Source: Cupriavidus sp. 2SB
GTDB taxonomy: Bacteria; Pseudomonadota; Gammaproteobacteria; Burkholderiales; Burkholderiaceae
NCBI RefSeq assembly: GCF_005503625.1
Contig: NZ_SCMX01000069.1
Location: forward strand, 1 to 36,118
DNA: 36,118 nt
Reading direction: 5' to 3'
The notes below the pieces were generated by a model. That model had not been told where the DNA came from, did no database searches, and saw only the letters and a program-made list of their open reading frames with translations. Position numbers and translations under genes: made by a program. Each line of letters begins with the position of its first letter. Position 1 is the first letter of the stretch. Shown one piece after another: positions 8,315 through 16,782 of this stretch.

Positions 8315-9603
8315 AGCCGGGCCCAGGTTGGCAATGCACCGAAATCGCGCACCACGCGCAGCGCGGACTTCAGGCCATCTTCATGGAAGCCATAACCCGT
8401 CCATGCCCCGGCATACCACGTGCGGCGGCTTCCCTGCAGCGCGGGCAGTGCCTGCTGCGCAGCAATGGCGCGCAGGTCGAACAGTGGATGCTGATACGTG
8501 AAGCGACGCAGCTCGGTGCCGGGCGCAGGTTCGCGGAACGCGTTGAGCGTGACCACGACCGGTGTGCGGAATGGCAGCGGCTGAAGCTGATTGACCAGAT
8601 AGCTTACACATACCGCACGCGACATATCGGCGCGCTGCCCACCGAGATAGTTCCACGCCGACCATACGCGGGGGCGGCGCGGCAGCAACGTGGGATCGGT
8701 GTGGAGGATGGCGACGTTCGGCCCGTAGCGTACCGCGCCCAGCAGATCTCGTTCGGCATCGCTGGCATCCGCCAGCATGTGCAGCGTGTCAGGCGCATGG
8801 GTTGCCATGACGATGGCATCGAAACGCTCCGTGCCATCGTCGGTCATGACATTGACGCCGTCGTCATCGCGCCGCACGGCACGCACTGCAGTGCGCAGGC
8901 GCACATCGTCGAGTTGTGCAGCAATGCGGCGGACATACTCGCGTCCGCCACCGGACACCGTGCGCCATTGCGGACGATTGGTGATCTGCAGCAGCGCGTG
9001 ATTGATGCAGAAGCGCAGGAACGTGGCGGCGGGAAAGCGCAAGACATCGGCGGTGGCACACGACCAGATCGCGGCGGCCATCGGCAGCAGGTAGTGCTGG
9101 CGGAAAGGCTGGCCGTAGTTGCCGATGGTGAGCAGTTCGCCCAGCGAGCAACCACTGTGATCCGCATGCACAAGGTTGCGCGGCGCGGCGCCGTTGAAGC
9201 GCACGATATCGCGCAGCATGCCGAGGAACGTTGGCGAGAACGCATTGCGACGCTGCGCGAACACCGTGTTGAGACTGGTGCCGGCCCATTCCACGCGCCC
9301 GTGGTCCATCGACACCGAGAACGACATATCGCTGGGACGCGACGCCACGCCCAGTTCGTCGAACATCGCAATCAGGTTGGGGTAGGTGCGGTCGTTGAAC
9401 ACCAGAAAGCCGGTATCGACCGGACTGGTCTGTCCATCCAGCGTGACGTCGACGGTATTGGTGTGGCCGCCGAGATAATCGCCCGACTCGAACAACGTGA
9501 CGCGGTGCCGACGGGCAAGCAGCCACGCACTGGCCAGCCCCGAAACGCCGGCGCCGATCACGGCGATGCGAAGTCCAATTGAGGTGCCGAAAGATGCATT
9601 CAC
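8311..9603 (-). CDS. FAD-dependent amine-oxidase-like oxidoreductase
   Basis: A 430-residue flavoprotein beginning at GTG 9603, supported by GGGAG eight bases upstream. The dinucleotide-binding motif IGAGVSG (residues 16-22) is followed by ESGDYLGGHTNTVDV, which is characteristic of the desaturase/amine-oxidase-like enzymes that pair with DUF1365 and Cfa-like proteins; a C-terminal FAD-contact segment reads WYAGAWTGYGFHEDGLKSAL. It probably dehydrogenates or oxidises an acyl chain or a methylated fatty acid; the exact substrate is not visible. It is the first gene of the operon, divergent from the TetR gene with 112 bases between them. Confidence 0.9.
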   Translation of the reverse strand: MNASFGTSIGLRIAVIGAGVSGLASAWLLARRHRVTLFESGDYLGGHTNTVDVTLDGQTSPVDTGFLVFNDRTYPNLIAMFDELGVASRPSDMSFSVSMDHGRVEWAGTSLNTVFAQRRNAFSPTFLGMLRDIVRFNGAAPRNLVHADHSGCSLGELLTIGNYGQPFRQHYLLPMAAAIWSCATADVLRFPAATFLRFCINHALLQITNRPQWRTVSGGGREYVRRIAAQLDDVRLRTAVRAVRRDDDGVNVMTDDGTERFDAIVMATHAPDTLHMLADASDAERDLLGAVRYGPNVAILHTDPTLLPRRPRVWSAWNYLGGQRADMSRAVCVSYLVNQLQPLPFRTPVVVTLNAFREPAPGTELRRFTYQHPLFDLRAIAAQQALPALQGSRRTWYAGAWTGYGFHEDGLKSALRVVRDFGALPTWARL

Positions 9604-9689
9604 GACCCGTGCTCCCGGTGATTTCTTGCTTTGGCAGTGCGTTTTTCGCAGCCGGTGCTAAGATGGACGCTACCGTTTCGGAAATAAGA

Positions 9690-9715
9690 CTACTACATAG
9701 TAGCGAGATTTACTA
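9690..9715. promoter_or_regulatory. candidate TetR operator
   Basis: A perfect six-base inverted repeat, CTACTA-CA-TAGTAG (9690-9703), lies just before the TetR start. A third half-site, TACTA, follows at 9711-9715, exactly 20 bases (about two helical turns) after the first TACTA. It is in the gap between the TetR gene and the divergent operon and could control both. Confidence 0.5.
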
Positions 9716-10333
9716 ATGAGTATTTTCGGCAGGCTCAGTTTCAAGGACCAGGCATTCCAGTTGCGTGAGGACGCGATCCTCGACGCGGCGACCCGCATTC
9801 TCGCGGGAAAGGGGTTCGACCTGATGACCATGGACGACGTGGCCGGCGAGGTCGGTATTTCCAAGCCCAGTCTCTACAAGCATTTCAAATCGAAGGGCGA
9901 ACTGGTGGGGGCGGCAATGATCCGCCTGATCGACGGCGCGCTGGCATTCCTCGATGCGCTGCCCGATGACCTCACCGCGATGGGACGCCTGCGCGCGCTG
10001 CTGGAGTGGGCGCTGACTGTGCGGCTCCAGGGCGGGTTGCCCTTTCTCCCATCGACCAGCCCCGCCGTGCGCGACATGCTGCTGCGCAATCTGCCCTATG
10101 TGGCGCGGGTGCTCAAGTTGAACGGGCGATTAAAGGGGATGGTTGTCGAGGCCAAGAAAGCCGGCGACCTGAACAGTGACCTGCCGGACGACGTGATCCT
10201 GTTCAGCTACTACGCGCGCACCTGCGACCCGGCGGTGGAGTATCTGCGCGTCTACGGCAAGCTCGACGATGCCACCATCGTCAGTCGCATGCTCGATGTG
10301 TGTTTTCAGGGGATAGGGGCAGAGAGGGCCTGA
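9716..10333 (+). CDS. TetR/AcrR-family regulator
   Basis: A 205-residue one-domain-plus-ligand regulator. The N-terminal helix-turn-helix is clear: ILDAATRILAGKGFDLMTMDDVAGEVGISKPSLYKHFKSK spans about residues 20-60 (quoted here only to the key blocks TMDDVAGEVGISKPS and LYKHFKSK). The C-terminal helices form the ligand pocket and dimer surface. It is divergent from the nine-gene operon and probably represses it and itself through the palindrome at 9690-9715. Its 3' end overlaps the convergent Crp-type gene by 28 bases. The ligand might be an acyl or lipid compound, by analogy with TetR proteins of lipid genes; this is inference. Confidence 0.9.
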   Translation: MSIFGRLSFKDQAFQLREDAILDAATRILAGKGFDLMTMDDVAGEVGISKPSLYKHFKSKGELVGAAMIRLIDGALAFLDALPDDLTAMGRLRALLEWALTVRLQGGLPFLPSTSPAVRDMLLRNLPYVARVLKLNGRLKGMVVEAKKAGDLNSDLPDDVILFSYYARTCDPAVEYLRVYGKLDDATIVSRMLDVCFQGIGAERA

Positions 10334-11052
10334 GCCGTTCCATCCGCCGGGCAGGCCACATTGCCGGCCAACGTCTCCAACGCGCGCGGCGTCGTGATAC
10401 GCCAGGCCCGGCCGCGTCCTTCCAGATAGCCGAGCTTCTGCCAGTCGGCAAGCAACCGGTTCAACGTTTCTGCGCGTATCCCGAGCTTGGCAGCCAACTG
10501 GCGCTGGCTCAGCGGAAATTCGACGCGCATGCCGGTCTTGTTCGCCAGCTTCAGCAGGTAGGCGGCCAGACGCTGCGCGGCGCTGGTGCTGGCCAGCGTG
10601 TCCACATCGTCGATGCGTTGATGCAGGACATCGGCCGCCAGCGCGAGCATGCATAGCGCAAGCTGGGGATGGTCGAGACACGTTTGGTGGAGATTGTCTC
10701 GTCCGAAGCGGCACAACGTGCTGTCTTCTGCCGCACGCGCCTCGACCGGATACGTCCGATGCGGCATGAACATGACGATGGGCGCCAGCCACTGGCCCGG
10801 CAACGCGTGGTGGAGGATTCTGTCCTCGCCATCGATCCCGATGCGCAGCGTATCGATGCGGCCGCACATGACCAGATACCAGTAGTCCGCGCGCTGGCCC
10901 TGCCGGAATACGCAATCCCCTTTCTGCAGCGCCGTGATCGAAGCGTCCGCAAGCAGTGGCTCGATCGGTATCGTCTGGCTCCATAACGGATGGCTGGCGA
11001 GCATGACCTGCACCGCTTCCACGTTCATCCGCGCTGTCTTGATATTTCTCAT
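10306..11052 (-). CDS. Crp/Fnr-family transcriptional regulator
   Basis: A 248-residue regulator with an N-terminal cyclic-nucleotide-binding-type beta-roll (QKGDCVFRQGQRADYWYLVM, about residues 45-64) and a C-terminal winged helix (LSQRQLAAKLGIRAETLNRL, near 185-204). The cysteines present do not form the N-terminal cluster of oxygen-sensing Fnr. An open frame runs further upstream to 11097, but that start lies inside the Fur-box sequence, so I chose the ATG at 11052; the ATG at 11028 is also possible. It is divergent from the TonB receptor and may regulate that uptake operon or be co-controlled with it by Fur. Confidence 0.85.
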   Translation of the reverse strand: MRNIKTARMNVEAVQVMLASHPLWSQTIPIEPLLADASITALQKGDCVFRQGQRADYWYLVMCGRIDTLRIGIDGEDRILHHALPGQWLAPIVMFMPHRTYPVEARAAEDSTLCRFGRDNLHQTCLDHPQLALCMLALAADVLHQRIDDVDTLASTSAAQRLAAYLLKLANKTGMRVEFPLSQRQLAAKLGIRAETLNRLLADWQKLGYLEGRGRAWRITTPRALETLAGNVACPADGTAQALSAPIP

Positions 11053-11082
11053 TGGTGATTGACCCCGAGATCCGAATAATTC

Positions 11083-11101
11083 GCAAATGATAATCATTCG
11101 C
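11083..11101. promoter_or_regulatory. candidate Fur box
   Basis: The sequence gcaaatgataatcattcgc matches the 19-base Fur consensus GATAATGATAATCATTATC at 15 positions and is itself nearly palindromic. It lies 47 bases before the TonB receptor start and 31 bases before the Crp-type start. Iron repression of the uptake operon, and perhaps of the regulator, is the natural reading. Confidence 0.75.
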
Positions 11102-11147
11102 GAAAACGTGGGCCTCTGACAAGAGGACCACCCTCGGGGAGGTCAAT

Positions 11148-13265
11148 GTGTTACGTCATTTTGTAGCCTGCGGTGCAGGCAGTGTCCTGGCGCTGGGCTG
11201 GCCGTGCGTGAGCGCGGCGGCGGAGGATGGCAAAGTTCATGAATTGCAGGGCGTGACCGTGAGCGCGACGCGCACGGCCGATTCCATCGAGGAAACGCCG
11301 CGCGCGGTGACGGTCATCTCCGGCGAGGAGATTCAGGATCGCGTAGGCAGCGGCGGCATCCAGGGGATGCTGGCCGATGTGCCCGGCCTCGCCTTTGCGC
11401 GCACGGGCGGACTCGGTGGGCAGTTGGTGATGCGCGGCTTCAACACCAACTCCGGCCGCTCGATCATGGCCATCGACGGCGACCGTTACCGGGGCCGCAG
11501 CACGCTCGAATACAACATGATCGATCCCAACTCGGTGGAGCGCATCGAGGTCATCCGGGGACCGGCGTCGTCGATCTATGGCTCCGATGCCATGGCAGGC
11601 GTGGTCAACATCGTGACGCGCCGTGCCAAGGTCGAACGGGATCAACCGTTTTCGCTGAAGCCGAAGATCCGCGCCGTGGAGTGGAACAGTGTCAACAACA
11701 TGGTGGGCGGGCGTGCCGAACTGCTTGGCGGCGGCAAGGGCTTCGACGTCATGCTCGGCATCAATCATCGCGACGCGGGCGATTACTCCACCCCCATCGG
11801 CGATGCGCTGAATAGCGGGTTCAATGCGACGGGTGCGGATATGGCGGTGGGCTTCTCACCAAGCGCCGATTCGCGCTGGGAGTTGTCCGGGCGCTACCAG
11901 CGCGTGGTCAGCAAGCGGGCGGGCGGCCTGGGCGCGGCGCCGGGCGAACCGTATCTGAGCGTGCGCGAAGACCCGATCATCGAACGCTATGTGCGGCTGG
12001 CCTATGAAGGACGCCGTGTCGCCACGTGGATCGACAGCCTCGACGCCAGCGTCTACGTGCGCGATTTCGATACCGATATCTATCAACGCAACAGCAGGTC
12101 GCCTGCGGTGACGGTGTACAACCACATCAAGGTCTACACGCCCACGGTATGGGGCGGCCACGTCACGGCAATGAAGCGGCTCGGCAGCCATTCGTTGAGT
12201 TTCGGCGGCGACTTCTTCAACGAGAGCTTCGATGGCCGCGTCAACAATGTGCAGCGCTACCGCAACAGCACGGGCGCATTGATCGGCAGCACCGGCTGGC
12301 GGCAGATGGAGCGCGGCGCGGACCAGACCAATGTGGGCCTGTTCATCCACGACAACTGGCACGTTGGCGAGAACTGGACGCTGTCCGGATCGCTGCGCGG
12401 CGACATCGTGGATGTGCGCATCGGCGACGCGATTCCCAACGAAGCTCCCGCGCTCACACGGGCATACGAAGGCAAGACTTCGCCGCGCCACTACGCGGTA
12501 ACCGGTGGCATTGGTGCGATCTACCAGTTCGCGCCCGCATGGCAAGTGGTGGGCAATTTGAGCCGGGGCTTTCGCGCGCCATCGGGCATGAACCTGACGA
12601 TTGCCAGCATCGCGGGCACGCAGCCCATGCTGCCATCGCCCGATCTTTCGCCCGAGACCAACCTGACCGCCGAGATGGGGTTGCGCTGGTATGGCCGTCG
12701 TAGCTGGTCTCGGTTGACCGCTTACCAGAGCAAGTACACGGACCTGATCACACCGCGTCGCGTGGGACCCAACTTGTTCCAACGGCAGAACCTGGGCAAA
12801 GCCACGATCCGCGGTATCGAACTGGAAGGGCGCGCGCGCATCACGCAACAGTGGAGTGCGGGGCTCTCTGCCACCTATACGCATGCGCGGAACGATATCA
12901 ACGGCGAGCCTCTGCCATACGTGGCGCCACTGACCGCCAATGCCTCGCTGCGCTACGACGGCAAGGGCTGGCATGGTGAAGGCGTGATCCGCGCCTTCCA
13001 GGCCAAGCGCAACATCGACCCGACGCAGGAGCGCCGCACACCCGGCTACACGATGGTCGACCTGCTCTTCGGCATGGATGTGGATCGCCTGCTCGGTAGC
13101 GAATGGCGCGACTGGAAGCTGCTGGCTGGTGTGGAGAACGTGTTCAACAAGGTGGGCCGCAATCCCACGGTGACGGAGAACCTGTCGTATCCGAACACGC
13201 TGGTGGGCAATCCGCTGGTGGAGCCGGGACGGTCCGTGGTGCTCAAGCTGGTGGGGACGTATTGA
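11148..13265 (+). CDS. TonB-dependent outer-membrane receptor
   Basis: A 705-residue receptor. The GTG at 11148 is preceded by GGGGAGG five bases away; the nearby ATG at 11146 is in a frame that stops at once. A signal peptide ends near residue 25 (VSAAAED). The plug follows: ELQGVTVSATRT (TonB-box region), AVTVISGEEIQDRV, and the IEVIRGPASSIYGSDAMAGV segment near residues 127-150. The rest is a 22-strand-type barrel ending in a C-terminal hydrophobic strand (VLKLVGTY). A FRAP motif is present (GFRAPSG) as in heme receptors, but the NPNL partner reads SPDL and no His lies between them, so heme is uncertain. It would import an iron chelate, heme or similar ligand with the ABC system behind it. 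Confidence 0.93.
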   Translation: MLRHFVACGAGSVLALGWPCVSAAAEDGKVHELQGVTVSATRTADSIEETPRAVTVISGEEIQDRVGSGGIQGMLADVPGLAFARTGGLGGQLVMRGFNTNSGRSIMAIDGDRYRGRSTLEYNMIDPNSVERIEVIRGPASSIYGSDAMAGVVNIVTRRAKVERDQPFSLKPKIRAVEWNSVNNMVGGRAELLGGGKGFDVMLGINHRDAGDYSTPIGDALNSGFNATGADMAVGFSPSADSRWELSGRYQRVVSKRAGGLGAAPGEPYLSVREDPIIERYVRLAYEGRRVATWIDSLDASVYVRDFDTDIYQRNSRSPAVTVYNHIKVYTPTVWGGHVTAMKRLGSHSLSFGGDFFNESFDGRVNNVQRYRNSTGALIGSTGWRQMERGADQTNVGLFIHDNWHVGENWTLSGSLRGDIVDVRIGDAIPNEAPALTRAYEGKTSPRHYAVTGGIGAIYQFAPAWQVVGNLSRGFRAPSGMNLTIASIAGTQPMLPSPDLSPETNLTAEMGLRWYGRRSWSRLTAYQSKYTDLITPRRVGPNLFQRQNLGKATIRGIELEGRARITQQWSAGLSATYTHARNDINGEPLPYVAPLTANASLRYDGKGWHGEGVIRAFQAKRNIDPTQERRTPGYTMVDLLFGMDVDRLLGSEWRDWKLLAGVENVFNKVGRNPTVTENLSYPNTLVGNPLVEPGRSVVLKLVGTY

Positions 13266-14347
13266 TGCGCTCGCTCGGATACTTGCGCGTATCGTCGGCG
13301 TTGCTGCTGGGCGCGATATCGAACACCCACGCGGGCAGCGTCGTGGACCAGTTGGGCCGCACCGTATCGATTCCGGAACGTGTCGAGCGCGTGGCCGTCA
13401 TTCCGATTCCGATTGCCTCGATGGTCATGGCGGTGGATGGTAGCGCGGCGCGTCTCGCAGGCATGCACGGTGCCAGCCGCGCGGACTTCGAACTCGGCAT
13501 GCTGGGACGCATGTTCCCCGAGGCGGCGCGGTTGCCCACGCAGGTGTCGGGTGAAGGCTTCGTGCCGAATGTGGAGGCACTCGCTGCCACACGTGCAGAC
13601 TTGGTGATCCAGTGGGGGGATCGTGGCGACGATATCGTGCGTCCGATCCGCGGCCTCGGCCTGCCCGTGGTGACGTTGCGTTATGGCGATAGCAGTCTGG
13701 CCGCGGGTTGGCTGCGATTGGTAGGCGCAGCGCTGGGCAAGACCGGGCGCGGCGAAACCCTTGCACAGTGGTTCGAGGCGAGCCGAGCGGCCACTGGCAA
13801 GCGGGCGGCTTCCATCCCCGATGCGGAGCGGCCCCGTGTGGTCTACCTGCAGCGCGCGCGTTCGGGTTTGCGCGCGGCGGGCAAGGGCGCGAGCATGGAT
13901 GGCGATATCCGCCTGTCCGGTGGCATCAATGTCGCGGCCGGCGTGCCCGGCTTCGCGCAGATCGATGCCGAGCAGTTGCTGGCCTGGAATCCACAGATCG
14001 TGCTGCTGAACAATTTCGAGCCGGGACTCGCACCCGCCGATCTCTATCGCGATCCGCGATTGCAAGGCTTGGCAGCAGTGCGTGACAGGCGCATCTACAG
14101 CTATCCGCACGGCGGTTTCCGCTGGGACCCGCCCAGCCAGGAAACACCGCTGACACTGGACTGGTTGTCCAGCCTGTTCCATCCGCAACGTGCCGTGCCG
14201 GGTTTCAGGGTGCGCGTGAGCGAAGCCTATCGCATGCTTTACGGCTACACGTTGAGCGAACGCGATACCGATGACCTGCTCAAGCTCGGCATCAATGGCG
14301 ACAGTGCGCATTACCGCACGCTGTTCGGCAAGGAGACGAAGCCGTGA
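13265..14347 (+). CDS. ABC transporter periplasmic substrate-binding protein (iron/cobalamin type)
   Basis: A 360-residue protein whose ATG shares its A with the stop of the receptor gene (TGATG). The signal peptide covers about residues 1-23 (LLLGAISNTHAG). The body is of the class III periplasmic binding fold: VDQLGRTVSIPERVERVAVI at the start, EGFVPNVEALAATRADLVIQWG near residues 95-118, then GGINVAAGVPGFAQIDAEQL and LLAWNPQIVLL near 215-250, the stretches that close on a metal-chelate ligand. It delivers the ligand to the FecCD permease encoded next. The stop overlaps the permease GTG (GTGA at 14344). Confidence 0.9.
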   Translation: MRSLGYLRVSSALLLGAISNTHAGSVVDQLGRTVSIPERVERVAVIPIPIASMVMAVDGSAARLAGMHGASRADFELGMLGRMFPEAARLPTQVSGEGFVPNVEALAATRADLVIQWGDRGDDIVRPIRGLGLPVVTLRYGDSSLAAGWLRLVGAALGKTGRGETLAQWFEASRAATGKRAASIPDAERPRVVYLQRARSGLRAAGKGASMDGDIRLSGGINVAAGVPGFAQIDAEQLLAWNPQIVLLNNFEPGLAPADLYRDPRLQGLAAVRDRRIYSYPHGGFRWDPPSQETPLTLDWLSSLFHPQRAVPGFRVRVSEAYRMLYGYTLSERDTDDLLKLGINGDSAHYRTLFGKETKP

Positions 14348-15384
14348 CGTCTCGTTCCATATTTCGCCCTGTTTTTCGCTTCACACCTTCCACGCTGATC
14401 CTGGCCATCGCTCTGCCGGTCGTTGGTGTGCTGGCGATGGCCGCAGGCCGCTACGCCATTGCACCGGGCACCGTGCTGCGCATTCTTGCGGCGCCGCTAC
14501 TGGGCGAGGGTGACTGGAGTCCGCTGCAGCAGAACGTGGTGCAGGGCGTGCGCCTGCCGCGCGTCTTGCTGGCTGCCGTGGTCGGCGCGGGGTTGGCGGG
14601 CGCGGGCGCGGCGCTGCAGGCGCTGTTTCGCAACCCGCTGGCCGAGCCGCAATTGCTGGGCGTATCGTCCGGCGCAGCGTTTGGTGGCGTGCTCGCGTTG
14701 CTGTGGCTGGGCGATGGCTGGCCTGTTGTCACCGGTGCGCTGCTCTGGGGTTTGCTGTCGCTGCTCGCGGTGTACTGGCTCGCCGGTGCGCGCAAGGGCG
14801 AAGGCGGCGGCACGGTGTTGCTGGTACTGGCCGGCATCGTGGTCAATGCGGTGTTTGCGTCGGGTGTCTCGCTGATCAAGGTGATGGCCGATCCGCAGAA
14901 CCAGCTACCGGCCATCGTCTTCTGGCTGATGGGCAGCCTGGCTGCCGCAGACTATCCCCGGCTTTGGCTCACATTGCCATGCATCGGCCTGAGCCTGTTG
15001 CTGTTGTATGGCATGCGCTTCCACCTGATGGCGCTGGCCGTGGGCGATGCCGATGCGCGCAGCCTCGGCGTGCCCGTGCGACGTGTGCGCGTGCTGGCGC
15101 TGCTGGCGGTAGGCGTCATCGCCGCATCCAGTGTGGCCGTGTGTGGCGTGGTGGGCTGGGTGGGGCTCGTGGTGCCGCATCTGGTGCGCATGAGTTGCGG
15201 CGGCGACCATCGGCACTTTCTGGTCAATACCGTGCTGGCGGGCGCTGCCTATCTCGTGATCGTCGATACGCTGGCGCGCACGCTCACGCAGATGGAGATT
15301 CCGCTGGGGGCACTCACTGCGCTATTCGGCGCGCCATTGTTCGCATTCCTGATTCGCCGGCTGGGAAGGAGTGCGCATGACTGA
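14344..15384 (+). CDS. FecCD-family ABC permease
   Basis: A 346-residue inner-membrane permease starting at GTG inside the stop of the binding-protein gene. Family landmarks are LRLPRVLLAAVVGAGLAGAG (here VRLPRVLLA), the coupling and pore motifs RNPLAEPQLLGVSSGAAFG near residues 98-116, and GWVGLVVPHLVRM near 275-287, in about nine or ten membrane segments. It forms the channel, probably as a homodimer, for the iron/chelate import system. The next gene begins inside its last codons. Confidence 0.93.
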   Translation: MTSRSIFRPVFRFTPSTLILAIALPVVGVLAMAAGRYAIAPGTVLRILAAPLLGEGDWSPLQQNVVQGVRLPRVLLAAVVGAGLAGAGAALQALFRNPLAEPQLLGVSSGAAFGGVLALLWLGDGWPVVTGALLWGLLSLLAVYWLAGARKGEGGGTVLLVLAGIVVNAVFASGVSLIKVMADPQNQLPAIVFWLMGSLAAADYPRLWLTLPCIGLSLLLLYGMRFHLMALAVGDADARSLGVPVRRVRVLALLAVGVIAASSVAVCGVVGWVGLVVPHLVRMSCGGDHRHFLVNTVLAGAAYLVIVDTLARTLTQMEIPLGALTALFGAPLFAFLIRRLGRSAHD

Positions 15385-16153
15385 GATCGCCTTGCAGTGC
15401 AGTGGCATTGGTCATCGCTATGGCGCGCGCTCCGTGCTCAGTGATTTCTCGCTGCAGCTTCCGCGTGGCGCCTTGTGTGCGCTGATGGGCGCGAATGGCG
15501 CGGGCAAATCGACGCTTCTCAAGATTCTTGCGGGACATCTTGCACCGGCTGCGGGACAAGTACACCCGACGGGGCGCATGGGATTTGTGCCGCAGGAAGT
15601 GCATCCCGCCTTGCCCATCGGCGCGCTGGAAATGGTGCTGCTGGGCCGCGCCGGGGGCATCTCGATGCTGCGTGCACCGGGGCGCGCAGACTATGCCGCT
15701 GCCCGTGCCGCGCTGGAACGTGTCGAAGCCGGGCATCTGGCCGATCGCGCCTTTCTCTCGCTATCGGGTGGTGAACGCCAGTTGATCGTGCTGGCACGCG
15801 CGTTGGCAGCGGAGGCCGATGTGCTGCTGCTCGATGAACCCTGTGCTGCCATGGACTGGCACAACCAGTCACTGACATTGCGTTTGCTGGCGGAACTGGC
15901 TGCCACCGGCATCACCATCATGTTCAGTACGCATGCGCCACAGCACGCACTGGAATTCGCCAGCCATGCCGTGCTGCTGTTCGCCGATGGCCAGCATGCC
16001 TCGGGGGCACCCGACCGCATCATGGATGAAGCCGCGTTGTCGCGCTTGTATCGCGTGCCGGTACGCCGCGTGAGACTGGACGCGCTTCCCCGCGCCGGCA
16101 CGGCAGTGCCGGTGTTTTCGCATTCCACAGTGGAGAAACTGGAGTCATCGTGA
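15377..16153 (+). CDS. ABC transporter ATP-binding protein (iron/cobalamin type)
   Basis: A 258-residue ATPase. I prefer the ATG at 15377 (MTEIALQC) over the GTG at 15371, because GGAAGGAG lies at the right distance from it. Walker A is GANGAGKST (38-46), the signature is LSGGERQ (129-135), Walker B is VLLLDEP (149-155) and the switch His is in STHAPQ. It powers the FecCD permease from the cytoplasmic side. The start overlaps the permease by eight bases and the stop overlaps the next gene's GTG. Confidence 0.94.
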   Translation: MTEIALQCSGIGHRYGARSVLSDFSLQLPRGALCALMGANGAGKSTLLKILAGHLAPAAGQVHPTGRMGFVPQEVHPALPIGALEMVLLGRAGGISMLRAPGRADYAAARAALERVEAGHLADRAFLSLSGGERQLIVLARALAAEADVLLLDEPCAAMDWHNQSLTLRLLAELAATGITIMFSTHAPQHALEFASHAVLLFADGQHASGAPDRIMDEAALSRLYRVPVRRVRLDALPRAGTAVPVFSHSTVEKLESS

Positions 16154-16779
16154 CGCATAACGTCCTGCATATCCGCGCCGTCTCACACGAGATGCCTGCG
16201 TTCCTTGGGCTGTTGAAATCGCGCGCCATGGCGTCGCGCTCTTTGCGCGAGCTATCCGCCGAGGATTTCCGCGAGCGCACGGCCATCCTGATCGAGGCAC
16301 ACATCGACCAGCGCGCCATGATGCACCATCGCGCCGCGCTGCGCGCCCATCTCGATGCCGGGGGCACCGTGGTGTTCAACGGCCATCTGGTCTATCCCAT
16401 CTTCGACGAACTGGAGCCATTCCGCGTAGCGGCGGGCCGGGGCGTCAAGGACCTGATCGTCGAGCGCGTACATCCGCATCCAGTGTTTGACGGCGTGTCC
16501 TGCGACGACCTGAGCTTCCGGCGCGGGGTAGCGGGCTTCTATGGACGCGGCGCCAATCCCGCGCCGCCCGATGCCGTGGTGCTGCATCGCCTGCAGCGCG
16601 ATGGGTCGCCGCTGGACTGGGTGTGGCAACGCCCGCGCGGTGGACAAATCTTCATGCACGGTGGCAACAGTTGCTGGATGTACGCGGCGGATCAGACCAG
16701 CGCCGCGCGCATCGCACCGCAGCTTCTTGACTGGATCGAGGCCGGCGCACCGGCAGTGCTTGGCAAGGAAGAGGAGTAG
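16150..16779 (+). CDS. GATase/ThuA-like protein of unknown function (first of a tandem pair)
   Basis: A 209-residue cytoplasmic protein that starts at GTG in the stop of the ATPase gene, so it belongs to the uptake operon. I do not recognise a named family. The segment RAALRAHLDAGGTVVFNGHL (about residues 58-77) resembles the strand-turn of class I glutamine-amidotransferase/ThuA-like folds, but the nucleophile position carries no Cys. The C-terminus reads GNSCWMYAAD and LLDWIEAGAP. Over 44 ungapped residues it aligns with the next gene (conserved R, L-AG, VV, G, R), and both end in an L-x-W-x-x-AGAP block, so the two are paralogues. A part in handling the imported chelate is inferred from position only. 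Confidence 0.72.
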   Translation: MTHNVLHIRAVSHEMPAFLGLLKSRAMASRSLRELSAEDFRERTAILIEAHIDQRAMMHHRAALRAHLDAGGTVVFNGHLVYPIFDELEPFRVAAGRGVKDLIVERVHPHPVFDGVSCDDLSFRRGVAGFYGRGANPAPPDAVVLHRLQRDGSPLDWVWQRPRGGQIFMHGGNSCWMYAADQTSAARIAPQLLDWIEAGAPAVLGKEEE

Positions 16780-16782
16780 GGC

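Noticed and set aside
8383..9582. 399-codon plus-strand open frame opposite the FAD oxidoreductase gene
   Set aside because: It is antisense to a gene with clear FAD motifs, has skewed Arg/His/Gln-rich composition and no ribosome site; such shadows are common at this GC content.
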